From: Tubiluchus corallicola
Lineage: Eukaryota; Priapulida; Priapulimorpha; Priapulimorphida; Tubiluchidae
Length of the DNA stretch: 28,829 bases
Direction of reading: 5' to 3'
NCBI GenBank assembly: GCA_030141605.1
Contig: JAQGDQ010001028.1
Span: forward strand, 1 to 28,829
Part shown: positions 1-28,829 of the stretch, one piece after another
Numbering within the stretch: position 1 is the first letter of the stretch
Layout: each line of letters begins with the position of its first letter
Position numbers and translations under genes: made by a program
The notes under the pieces: generated by a model
The model's database searches: none
The model's input: only the letters and a program-made list of their open reading frames with translations
Told to the model about the DNA's origin: nothing

Positions 1-20019
<20,019 letters not shown>

Positions 20020-20393
20020 AAACCGTTTAGCATAGACGTGACATGCGAGTTGAGTTCAACTTTCAAAACTCTGTTCCAAAGTTGTAAATTATTAGACTCA
20101 TATATAATCACTCATTATGCATTTTGTGATATGTTCGCTTTGCCTTGTATCTGTTTTCTTTATGTTGTTATAAGTATCAAATTACGCATTATTGAGATTT
20201 TTATTGTAGTTGCTTAGGTTATGTTATCTCTTCGTATTTATCACGTGTATTCATTCGTTTTTTATACTTTTATGGGCGTAGAATCTCAGAGTTTTCACAG
20301 GTTATGATATTTTACAAATTCTTTTGCTGTTGACAAAAAGTCAAATATGCAATCAAACTTCTTTGTAATGCCTACTTTGGGACTGCAAAAAAG
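20020..20393 (+). other. DNAJC10 3' UTR / downstream flank
   Basis: AT-rich sequence after the stop, no frame of note. No AATAAA nearby; candidates further on are ATTAAA at 20807-20812 and AATAAA at 21525-21530, neither with other support. Confidence 0.5.
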
Positions 20394-20690
20394 CTTGCTT
20401 TAAGCGGGTTTGGCATCATAATGAGAAACGATACTTACGTCTATGCAAATATAGACCTTGCTTTAGGAGAGTTTGGCATCATAATGAGAAACAATACTTA
20501 CGTCTATGCAAATATAGACCTTGCTTTAAGCGGGTTTGGCATCATAATGAGAAACAATACTTACGTCTATGCAATAATAGACCTTGCTTTAAGCGGGTTT
20601 GGCATCATAATGAGAAACAATACTTACGTCTATACAAATATAGACATCTTTTTGCTAAAAATAATGGGCATTAAGTGAGTTTGGCATTAT
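20394..20690 (+). repeat. 63-bp tandem repeat, about 4.7 copies, with open frame
   Basis: CTTGCTTTAAGCGGGTTTGG recurs at 20394, 20457, 20520 and 20583, 63 bp apart. Because 63 is a multiple of three, one plus-strand frame (20421-20678) stays open and reads a 21-residue repeat beginning MRNNTYVYANIDLAL. Nothing else suggests a gene: no splice context, no homologue known to me. It lies in the 3' flank of DNAJC10. The unit is unrelated to the 63-bp satellite at 2233. Confidence 0.88.
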
Positions 20691-21077
20691 AAAGGGGTTG
20701 GGGGCGTTATGGCGAGGTTTGACTGTTTATGACATCTGTGTTGATAAAGTGCAATACTATGCTGTTTGTTTATTAGCCAAGAATGTTGTTGTAGTGTAAC
20801 TTTTAAATTAAATTTGTTAGTTAACTTCTAAATTATTCACCGTGTTGTTCTGTTTTGCAAATCTGTGGTGTCCGCTTGGTTAACAACTAGATTGACTCAA
20901 CAGTGAATTACTGCTAAACTACTGTAACAGTGATATTGGTTTATTGTGCCACCTGAATGAACAGTTTTGATCAGTTCTGTTAGTTACATTAAAGTTACTT
21001 TTGTGTCATATGTCTGCTAAATAATGAAACGCTGTGTGTAATAGGAAACCGAGGAAGCATCACATTTCATGTACAAG
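20691..21077. other. Intergenic flank with one exon-like segment
   Basis: AT-rich, no recognised gene. The segment 21045-21077 is preceded by AG and followed by GTGAGA, reads ETEEASHFMYK in one frame, and could be a small exon of an unknown transcript, but the upstream pyrimidine tract is poor. Confidence 0.25.
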
Positions 21078-21482
21078 GTGAGAGAATGCAGCATTGTGTA
21101 ATGTTAATGTGAGAAAATGCAGTGTTGTGTAATGTTAATGTGAGAGAATGCAGTGTTACGTAATGTTAATGTGAGAGAATGCAGTGTTGTGTAATGTTAA
21201 TGTGGAGAATGCAGTGTTACGTAATGTTAATGTGGAGAATGCAGTGTTGCGTAATGTTAATGTGAGAGAATGCAGTGTTGTGTAATGTTAATGTGAGAGA
21301 ATGCAGTGTTGTGTAATGTTAATGTGAGAGAATGCAGTGTTGTGTAATGTTAATGTGAGAGAATGCAGTGTTGTGTAATGTAAATGTGAGAGAATGCAGT
21401 GTTGCATAATGTTAATGTGAGAGAATGCGGTGTTGTGTAATGTTAATGTGAGAGAATGCAGTATTGTGTGTAATGTTAATGT
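21078..21482. repeat. 31-bp tandem repeat, about 13 copies
   Basis: GTGAGAGAATGCAGTGTTGT plus GTAATGTTAAT repeats every 31 bp; a few units are 30 bp (GTGGAGAATG). Each full unit begins with the donor-like GTGAGAG. Confidence 0.95.
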
Positions 21483-21861
21483 GCGCCAAAAATCCTGTTT
21501 GCTGTAAAAGTTACTTCATTACAAAATAAACCATACATAATATTGTAGAATTCAGTTAATACCATTTTGGTTTGTGTTGTAGAAGTTTAGTTACAGAAAC
21601 TAAAGCGAATTTAGTAAAATTTAAAACGTAAAAATTTTTTAATTTAATTTATGCGAATTGCTTTTCAGTTTATTTGTTTATGTAATTAACAGACACTTAC
21701 TTTACTGTTAATTTATTTATTAAGTCTTTTAGTGTGTCTGTAAATACGTTTGGTTTCTAAAAATAGAAATTTTTGTAATAATTCTATTGACAACACAACT
21801 GCTTTCCTCAAATCTCAACAAGCCAATGTGATTAAGATGCTTAAGTCTGTATCATTTACAT
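21483..21861. other. Intergenic AT-rich flank
   Basis: No gene or repeat recognised. It contains AATAAA at 21525-21530, a possible distant poly(A) signal for DNAJC10. Confidence 0.4.
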
Positions 21862-22343
21862 CAGGGGTGTGCAAATTATCTGACTAGCCGGGCCATATTA
21901 AACTTTCCCACAATTCCTCAGGCAGTTTGATCAAGGAGCCAAGTACAGTAGGACCTAATAACGATTTTTTTTGCAGCCGACCTGCGTACATCATTACTAC
22001 TACACTGAAGAAACTATTTTAGAAGTTACTAAAATTTATATTACAAACCATATATTTCTACTTTCAGGACAGATAGTGGTAATTTCATTACAATGCATAT
22101 TAGTAATACGTATCACACAGTCTGTGTAGTACAGTGACATTAAGCTACAACCGTCTTGTAAGGGTTAATGGCATCCGATCTAGTAGAAAAAACTACCCGC
22201 ACTATCTTTGGGATCGTGGCACAGACTTCAGCTGGATACCTCAATTAATCGCCCGGGCCGCACTTTCATTAGCTTGACAAATCTCTTCGCGGGCCGCACA
22301 AATTCTCTCAGTGGGTCGCAATCTGCACACCCCTGCTTTACAT
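21854..22343. mobile_element. hAT-like non-autonomous DNA element, 474 bp
   Basis: The element 21862-22335 begins CAGGGGTGTGCAAATTATC and ends with the complement GATTGC-like arm ...CTGCACACCCCTG. The flanks are ATTTACAT (left) and CTTTACAT (right), an 8-bp duplication with one change. Repeated GGGCCGCA stretches lie near the right end (about 22255-22300). No transposase frame. CAGGG ends plus 8-bp duplications are typical of the hAT superfamily. Confidence 0.82.
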
Positions 22344-23109
22344 GTTTCTGTAATTTTTGTGCTTCATAGTTATTTGGTGTTTTTTGGAAGTTGTAAAGTT
22401 TGACCATTCATTAAAATGTTTAATTAATAGAGTGACACAAAGTAAAATCAATTATTTTATTATTAAAGTAATATAATAATATAATTTGGTTGTCTTCCAT
22501 TAGTCTATTATACACATTTAAAATTAGATGTTTAGTTTGCTAGTTTTGCTGGTTTGCATGAAGTTTTTCTAAACTGCTACAGAAAAAAAAATCATTTTTG
22601 TCTTAATAATTAACTTTCTTAAAAAGTTTGTTGATTTGTAACATTGTTTAAGTGTCTCCTAAATGTGTGTTTAACATGCTGTCAATTCAAATGCGTACAG
22701 TTTTAAAATGAGGAATCCATTGGACAAATTTCAGTAAGAACAAAACTTTATCACAATTAAGAACACATGTACATGCATAATACAAATTCATTATATTTTA
22801 CCAGAATGCAATATAGTATCACAAACAATAAATTTTAAACAAAATTGGGGATGTAAATAATAAATTATGCAGCTCAAGCAACTACTAAATTGACAAAAAT
22901 TACAAAAAACATCTGAAATGCAAACCTGGACAACTTAAAATTGTAAAAAAGTGAATTATATCACAGTCAATAGATCAATAGTCAAGGAAAAAATTGCAAT
23001 TTATAATAAGAGCAACTAATCAGCAAGCAAACATTGTTATGGGAATCTTACTGTTACCATTTCATAAGATTTGTCAACAAACTACAAAATACAAATTCTA
23101 GATGACAAA
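22344..23109. other. Intergenic AT-rich stretch
   Basis: 766 bp with no open frame, array or element that I recognise. Confidence 0.5.
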
Positions 23110-23838
23110 TCAATGGACACTGACCAACGTGATCATCCATGGTCTTCCTCCTTCAATGGACATTGACCAACGTGATCATACATAGTATTCCTCTATCAAT
23201 GGACACTGACCAATGTGATCATCCATGGTCTTCCTCCTTCAATGGACATTGACCAACGTGATCATACATAGTATTCCTCTATCAATGGACACTGACCAAT
23301 GTGATCATACATGGTCTTCCTCCATCAATGGACACTGACCAATGTGATCATACATGGTCTTCCTCCATCAATGGACATTGACCAACGTGATCATACATGG
23401 TCTTCCTCTATCAATGGACATTGATCAACGTGATCATCCATGGTATTCCTCCATCAATGGACACTGACCAACGTGATCATCCAAGGTCTCCCTCTATCAA
23501 TGGACATTGATCAACGTGATCATCCATGGTATTCCTCCATCAATGGACACTGACCAACGTGATCATCCATGGTCTTCCTCCTTCAATGGACATTGACCAA
23601 CGTGATCATACATAGTATTCCTCTATCAATGGACACTGACCAATGTGATCATCCAAGGTCTTCCTCCATCAATGGACATTGACCAACGTGATCATCCATG
23701 GTATTCCTCCATCAATGGACATTGACCAACGTGATCATCCATGGTCTTCCTCCATCAATGGACACTGACCAATGTGATCATCCATGGTCTTCCTTCATCA
23801 ATGGACATTGACCAATGTGATCATCCATCGTCTTCCTC
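23110..23838. repeat. 43-bp tandem repeat, about 17 copies
   Basis: TCAATGGACACTGACCAACG plus TGATCATCCATGGTCTTCCTCCA repeats every 43 bp. Units differ at CACTGACC/CATTGACC, AACG/AATG, ATCC/ATAC and GGTCTTC/AGTATTC. Most units carry the palindrome TGATCA, and many also CCATGG. It lies downstream of the ASB8-like gene. Confidence 0.95.
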
Positions 23839-24194
23839 CCTACGATTCATATTCAATAAGTTCAGCTTTTACAAACTAAGTGGTTTTTGAGATATTTACA
23901 GGCTGCCTATTTCAAAATTCACTTTTTGATGTACTTGGTTATTCAATATCCAGTAAATGAATAATGTTAATATTTGAGTAAATGAGTTTCATAAAATACT
24001 CGTTATTTATAACTTTTATAATTATTTATAATTATTAACAGACAATCTCTTCATAAAACACTACTTAATTTGATTTATAATTTTTATTTAGCTTGTTGTT
24101 AGCATTAACAGATAGAGACATTCACAAGTGACTGTCTCTCCAATCAAAAATGACTGTTATTTATCATCCAGTAAAACTAAATATTAAAAGGATA
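23839..24194 (-). other. ASB8-like 3' UTR / downstream flank
   Basis: AT-rich sequence after the ASB8-like stop, with no frame of note. It contains the AATAAA candidate at 24088-24083. Confidence 0.5.
24083..24088 (-). terminator. Poly(A) signal candidate of the ASB8-like gene
   Basis: Minus-strand AATAAA, 107 nt after the stop codon in AT-rich sequence. The hexamer is exact and well placed, but no transcript evidence is visible. Confidence 0.5.
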
Positions 24195-24830
24195 TCAACT
24201 TCTTAACAGTATAAAAGTTTTCAATGTAGTTGGTAGCTTTAACGTTCTAACAGCATTGGGTAAATACTGGTGTCCGAGCGATTGTCGAATCACAAACTTA
24301 CATAACTGTTTAAGATCACGTACATTGATACAGTAAGGCAGTAGTAAATCACAAAGCTTATTGTCACTTGCTATTGTATTTGGGAACTCTCCCTTGGAAT
24401 TACGTAAGTCAAATTGTCCACTTGCGCTGATAAGCAGTTCCAGAGCCTCGTCGTCATTTGAGCTGCCTAGACCAACAGCAATGTTTTGTGCTACTCTGTG
24501 CATTGGAGTCAAGCCATTGTGATTTACAGTATCAACGCGGGCATTGTAGTCAAGTAAAATCTTTAGTACATCGACATTCGCTTTTAATGCTGCCCAGCTA
24601 ACTGGAGTATCGTTGTTAAAGTCAAATGCGCTAGGATTAGCCCCATTCTGAAGCAACACTTTTACAGTGTCAAGTTTATTCTTAAAAGCAGCCCAGTGAA
24701 GGGGTGTATCGTCATTGGAATCTACGACGTCGACATTGGCGTTGTGTTGCAACAGAATTTCTGTACATTCAGCGGACCGTTCAGCCGCGTGATGCAAGGC
24801 TGTCCTTTTGTATCCATCGTACTGGTCAAC
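24195..24830 (-). CDS. ASB8: ASB8-like terminal exon (ankyrin repeats and SOCS box)
   Basis: The acceptor TTATCTTTCAG (minus strand) ends at 24831; the exon opens VDQYDGYKRTALHHAAE, phase 0, and ends at TGA 24197-24195 (211 codons plus stop). The Met at 24797 is internal: frame, splice acceptor and homology all continue upstream of it. Ankyrin TPLH-type motifs repeat every ~33 residues, followed by the SOCS box in the last ~45 residues. Confidence 0.9.
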   Translation of the reverse strand, partial: VDQYDGYKRTALHHAAERSAECTEILLQHNANVDVVDSNDDTPLHWAAFKNKLDTVKVLLQNGANPSAFDFNNDTPVSWAALKANVDVLKILLDYNARVDTVNHNGLTPMHRVAQNIAVGLGSSNDDEALELLISASGQFDLRNSKGEFPNTIASDNKLCDLLLPYCINVRDLKQLCKFVIRQSLGHQYLPNAVRTLKLPTTLKTFILLRS

Positions 24831-26643
24831 CTGAAAGATAATGACCTATGCAGTCATCAGGGATGAGAATGACAAATTGCAAAAAACTCTTAAACAGGCC
24901 GGGGGTTTTGGGACCGTCTAGACCCCTAATGGGGTTGAGGGGCAAAGTCCTCATGGGGGTTCAAGGGGGTGAAGCAACAAATAGCAATTTTGTGACCATA
25001 GAGAGTCTCTAAGTGGACTTAAAATATCAGATACCTTGTTTCATGCATAATTTAAAATACCCATCTATCAAGGATACATGATACCTAATTGTCTCAAAAA
25101 TGCCTAAGTACTGGCCGCTCCTATGCAAAAGTATATAAAAACTGTCTGCAATTGACTCAAATAACTCTGCACAATTGATTTTATATTTTTATACATAGAG
25201 ATATACACGTGGTTACACTGATGTACGTGATGTAAACAAAGTGACGGCCTGCCAACTAGCGGTCAGCTTGTGAAACAATGTACTGGGTCCGTAAAAATTT
25301 TCTCAACGAATTTACGCGATTTACAAAAATTGCATTACTGGTCTTCCAAAAACTCGGAATTCCTCGTATCCGCACAAAATTCTCATCCCTGCAGTCATTA
25401 TAACATGACTAGGGTGTATTCTCAAGCTTTGGCCGTGCATGTAATAATTCTACTTTCACAGATCATTATTTTTTTTTCATCCCACAAAAGTTAAATTATT
25501 ATTTAGTACAAATGTCTGACACACATTCTGCAAGATGCTTCACTCTCATATAATTTGGAGCATATGCTTAGATTTGCTGTAACATTATTTCAGCTAAAGG
25601 TTTAATATTCTCCTGGTCAAGTGTCTTTTTCTTTGGAACACAAAAAACTTGTTGTAGAGTTAGCGCTCAACCAATATGAAACAGAGGGAGGCAATATAAA
25701 GGCAAAAGTTTATACAGTGGAGGCCATTCATTAGACTCTCAGTTCCCTGAATTGACTCAAAAACATCTGATACACGCTGCTCTCATTCAAATATATATCT
25801 GTTGGCAACTAACTCAAATGTCATGTCAAGTCACAATCATGTCAAGTACAGCTTTTTCTGTTAAGCAGGTATGTTTACATGTGCTCTAATATGCTGGGTA
25901 GTGCTTTTGTTTTGAATTTGCTACCTCTGCTCATCCGCCCCAATTAACCTCGTTGCCTAAGAGTTTATGGAAGCCAAACTTTTAATTTACATGCCTAGCG
26001 GTTTTCATTTGAAGCACTTGGTGTTTTCACAGAATGTTTAATCTGTGTCACCGATACAGCAGTAATCTGTCAGTATTCTTTATGACTTTAGAAGCCTAAA
26101 TGTCATAGAGCAACTAAGATCAGAGAGCAACTAATTGCAAAAACAGAGCATAAGTGCAAAAACCTAAAATTTAGAGCTCTCAGAGTTTTTGCAGTGTGTG
26201 CTAAGTTGAAGAGTGATGACAGTCACTTCTATAACAGTAATACTCCACCAATAGGTTAATTGATTCAATTAATTGTGTCCATCCCAAAGTGAGTTAATTA
26301 AACAGTGCCTACTGCATTAAAAATAGTGCTAATTAGGTGTAGTAATCCAAGCTGACTCTCTGTGCATAAAGAAATGTTTGAAGGTAATACTATAACTGAT
26401 CAGTAACATTTAAAAGGAGTTTAGCTACCAACACTGGGCAGATCTTGCTAAAACCTTAACTGTAATGGTAATTAAATCAGTGAAAGAATGAAACTAGTTA
26501 CTCCGAGAATGTTTACACTATAAATACTAGTAAACGTACCTTGGCTCCGTGATCCAGTAAAATTTGTAATGAATCCGTGTCATCCACCATGCAAGCGCAG
26601 TGAAGTGGAAGCAAGCTACCGTGCATACAGTTTACATCAGCTC
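24195..26643 (-). CDS. ASB8: Ankyrin repeat and SOCS box protein 8-like (2 exons, 5' partial)
   Basis: Joined exons 26643-26540 and 24830-24195 give about 245 residues in one frame with GT-AG borders. Seen in order: ADVNCMHGSL and LHCACMVDD (first ankyrin repeat); DGYKRTALHHAAERS; DTPLHWAAFKN; DTPVSWAALK; a less regular repeat with GLTPMHRVAQ; then a SOCS box with a BC-box-like LKQLCKFVIRQSLG and a Cul5-box-like LKLPTTLKTF. The order and spacing match human ASB8 (288 residues, from memory) closely, for example DTPLHWAAFKN is identical. ASB proteins bind Elongin B/C and Cullin-5 through the SOCS box and present substrates for ubiquitination. The first 40-50 residues are missing. The gene runs convergent to DNAJC10, with 4.2 kb between the stop codons. 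Confidence 0.88.
24850..25398. mobile_element. hAT-like non-autonomous element in ASB8 intron, 534 bp
   Basis: The left end CAGGGATGAGAATGAC (24858) and right end AAATTCTCATCCCTG (to 25391) form terminal inverted repeats of about 12 bp. The flanks share GCAGTCAT (24850-24857 and 25391-25398) if the terminal G is shared, otherwise CAGTCAT (7 bp). The interior has GGGG/CCCC-rich stretches (about 24900-24970) and no transposase. Confidence 0.7.
25399..26539. other. ASB8-like intron, unique part
   Basis: About 1.1 kb of AT-rich intron with no further exon, array or known element seen on either strand. Confidence 0.5.
26540..26643 (-). CDS. ASB8: ASB8-like internal exon (first ankyrin repeat)
   Basis: The minus-strand acceptor ATCATTTCAG ends at 26644 and the donor GTACGT follows 26540. 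Two bases complete a split codon (probably Gly), then 34 codons read ADVNCMHGS...LHCACMVDD...LLDHGAK. It joins exon 24830-24195 in phase 0 at AK|VDQYDG. The acceptor lies inside a tandem repeat that carries two further copies of it. Confidence 0.88.
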
Positions 26644-26999
26644 CTGAAATGATTAAGCATTACTCAATGAAAGTAACATTAAAATGGTTGTGTCAAAACC
26701 AAGTGTAGGCCATGACGATGAATGCAACAACTACAATATGAGGTGACTGAGAGCATCAAAGTTTACATCAACTCCTGAAATGATTAAGCATTACTCAATG
26801 AAAATAACATTAAAATGGTTGTGTCAAAACCAAGTGTAGGCCATGACAATGAATGCAACAACTACACTGACACCATCAAAGTATACATCAGCTCCTGAAA
26901 TGATTAAACATTACTCAATGAAAATAACATTAAAATGGTTGTGTCAAAACCAAGTGTAGGCCATGACGATGAATACAACTACAACAACTACACTGACAC
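26628..26999. repeat. 120-131-bp tandem repeat, 3 copies, spanning an ASB8 splice acceptor
   Basis: TTTACATCAGCTCCTGAAAT recurs at 26631, 26762 (CAACTCC variant) and 26882 (TATACATCAG variant), followed each time by GATTAAGCATTACTCAATG and TGGTTGTGTCAAAACCAAG. The first copy covers the acceptor and first ~15 bases of the ASB8-like exon. Confidence 0.93.
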
Positions 27000-27117
27000 C
27001 AGTAGTATAGATGTTTTGCCTCTGGCCGATTTCCCCGGGGGGTGGGGATTTCCCCGGGGGGGGGTGGGGAAAAACACCCCTAAAAAAGTGCGAAAATCCG
27101 GAAACACCCCTAAAAAA

Positions 27118-27303
27118 GTGAAGTGGCTCTATTGTCGTGCTAGTTAAGTGACCAATTTAAGGATTAGGAGTGACGGTTGGTCGACGGGCCACGCCCCCCT
27201 CGGCTGCCGGGGGTGGGAACAAAAATCACCCCCTAAAAAAAGTGAAGTGGGTCTATTGTTGCGCTAGTTAAGTGTCCGATTTAAGGATTAGGAGTGACGG
27301 TTG
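27118..27303. repeat. Direct duplication, ~62 bp, offset 124 bp
   Basis: GTGAAGTGGCTCTATTGTCG and the following AATTTAAGGATTAGGAGTGAC at 27118-27180 recur with few changes at 27242-27303. Both follow a CCCCTAAAAAAGTG-type run. Confidence 0.85.
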
Positions 27304-27536
27304 GAACTCCCGCACGCTTTGGGGGGGGGGGGTGCGCCCGGCGAGAACACCCCCCCCCCTCCGCGGTAAATGCAGTCGTCCGTTCGACACGCGCTCGCTG
27401 CGCACTTTGCTTGCTCCACCCTAATTGTGGCTAATCCGGTAATCGACTCTCGCCGCCTAGCTAGCTAGATAATGGGCTAAAAGATTTCTCTAGCCACGTG
27501 CAGCAGTGCACAGTCTCGTCGTCGTCGTCGTTAAAT

Positions 27537-27679
27537 GGTTAGGATGTTCTTTTATGCGAGTCTAAATTGCCACGCAATTTTTTAAAATTTTACCCCACCC
27601 TCATCCGGGTTAGAATGTTCTTTTATGCGCGTCTAAGTTGCAATACAATTTTTAAAAATTTTATCCTACCTTTATCCGA
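27537..27679. repeat. 71-bp tandem duplication
   Basis: GGTTAGGATGTTCTTTTATG at 27537 recurs as GGTTAGAATGTTCTTTTATG at 27608, followed by related AATTTTTTAAAATTTTA and CATCCG segments. Confidence 0.85.
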
Positions 27680-27680
27680 G

Positions 27681-27708
27681 ATGGATGGATGGATGGATGG
27701 ATGGATGC
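27681..27708. repeat. (GGAT)n microsatellite
   Basis: About seven GGAT repeats immediately after the 71-bp duplication. Confidence 0.9.
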
Positions 27709-28052
27709 CGTCGCCGAAAAAGCCTCCTTCGCTCCATCCAATGCGGTCGCATCGTGCAACATACAGTCTACTCACACGCGCACACACCACCGAGCACGAT
27801 TGTTAGCACGGGCCGACCATTAGCACGAACGTCACCGCGTGTAACATACAGTCTACTCGCGCGTCGCCGAGCATGATTAATTTCCGGGTTTCTTTATTTT
27901 TTTGTCAACTGTATCCAACGATGATGATGATGACGACGACGATGATGATGATGACGCGGTATTACCTAAAGCAGAGTCTGATCTTTGGTCGTCATCCACT
28001 TTTTTTATCCGACAGAACAATAATAACTAATGTTAGTTAAAATTATCTTTTC

Positions 28053-28241
28053 ATTTTGTAAAAATCTTTCTATCTGTACTAACTCGCATGTTTAAACCCG
28101 CAACGAATGCACTCATCCGATCAGACGCCAAGGCAGGCACGCGTCTATTTTGTAAAAATCTTTCTATCTGTACTAACTCGCATGTTTAAACCCGCAACGA
28201 ATGCACTCATCTGATCAGACGCCAAGGCAGGCACGTGTCTA
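28053..28241. repeat. 94-bp tandem duplication
   Basis: ATTTTGTAAAAATCTTTCTA at 28053 recurs at 28147 (offset 94 bp). The two copies differ at only a few positions, for example ATCCGATC/ATCTGATC and CACGCGTC/CACGTGTC. Confidence 0.93.
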
Positions 28242-28829
28242 TTGCTTAATCCGGTAATTGACTCGACTACCTGGCTAATGAGGGCTTAATCCGTTAATTG
28301 ACTTGCTAGACATGACACCCGCGGCAATTTAAGTGCGTGTACCTGTTTTTTTAAAAAGCCCGTTGGAATGTACAGCAAGCAGACAGTAGGACAGCTGCCG
28401 TCTAGATAAAATTGAATGCCTGCAGCCTTCTAGTCTGCACGCTTTCAACGAGTCAGTATTTTTTAGGTGAGGATATATATATATAATCCCAAAAACTCAC
28501 AAGTTGCATTAGCCACATTTTTATTGAAAGATTTCTTTTTTTGACAATAGGGTATTTAAAATTTTACTTTTATCTAGACTAGATGTACAAAGAGAAAAAA
28601 CTGAGGCGCTTTACTATTAGACTAAAATTGCCAGAGACTGAAGTGTATTTACTTTTTAAAATATTCATTTATCTTTATCCTGATGGGGTGTACCTTTACT
28701 ATTTAAAAAAAATATTCATTTATCTTTATCCTGGTCGGATGCTTTCTTCCGGTTGACAAAAACGATGTTGGGTGGGGGACCCATGCTCGTTGATGACGCC
28801 GTTATTGTTGTTGTTGCTATCGATGTTGT

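Larger units (their letters stand above)
27000..28829. other. GC-richer right end, ASB8 upstream intron or promoter region
   Basis: No exon recognised on either strand, including the expected N-terminal ASB8 segment. It holds long G and C runs (27036-27071, 27321-27360) and CpG-containing stretches (27360-27460, 27740-27860), and several local duplications listed separately. Open frames near 26935-27147 and 27567-27876 are in repeat-rich sequence and look spurious. Confidence 0.5.

Noticed and set aside
25270-25494. Plus-strand 74-codon frame
   Set aside because: It runs across the end of the hAT-like element into flanking intron, so it is not a natural gene.
28716-28829. Minus-strand open frame at the right edge, containing MGPPPNIVFVNRKK
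   Set aside because: Only 37 codons, partly in a local duplication (28662-28692 and 28714-28743), a second frame is equally open, and no homologue is recognised.

Overview
The window is animal nuclear DNA. Genes are split by GT-AG introns, stop codons are standard, and the families present (ER thioredoxin/J-protein, ankyrin-SOCS protein, RTE and CR1/L2-like retrotransposons, hAT-like elements, a 5S-rRNA-derived SINE) are metazoan. The species cannot be fixed from the sequence. Strong similarity of the exons to vertebrate genes, together with fish-like RTE tail sequences, fits a chordate or another aquatic metazoan.

Two genes lie tail to tail. On the plus strand, eight exons between 1 and 20019 encode the C-terminal 335 residues of an ERdj5 (DNAJC10) orthologue: three thioredoxin domains with CPPC, CGHC and CWHC motifs, ending in the ER-retrieval signal REEL. 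On the minus strand, two exons (26643-26540 and 24830-24195) encode most of an ASB8-like protein: ankyrin repeats followed by a SOCS box. The start of each gene lies outside the window or was not found. The two do not share a pathway in an obvious way. ERdj5 is a reductase that prepares misfolded glycoproteins for ER-associated degradation. ASB8 is a substrate adaptor for Cullin-5 ubiquitin ligases in the cytosol.

About 44 percent of the window is tandem repeat, nearly all in introns or gene flanks. From left to right: a GAT/GT array (866-1680); 86 copies of a 63-bp unit (2233-7654); a CT tract inside hAT-like ends (10168-10649); a 135-bp repeat overlapping an exon end (11242-11772); about 57 copies of a 55-bp unit (14621-17746); a 28-bp array (18287-18760); another 63-bp repeat (20394-20690); a 31-bp array (21078-21482); a 43-bp array (23110-23838); and a ~125-bp repeat overlapping an ASB8 splice acceptor (26628-26999).

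The rest is interspersed elements. Two antisense RTE copies carry clear target-site duplications. There is also a decayed CR1/L2-like reverse transcriptase, a 5S-derived SINE, two tRNA-like SINE heads, and hAT-like non-autonomous elements. The right end (27000-28829) is richer in GC, with long G and C runs and short duplications but no recognised exon. No wholly new gene system was identified. The unusual features are the altered CXXC motifs and the repeated growth of tandem repeats at or across splice sites.
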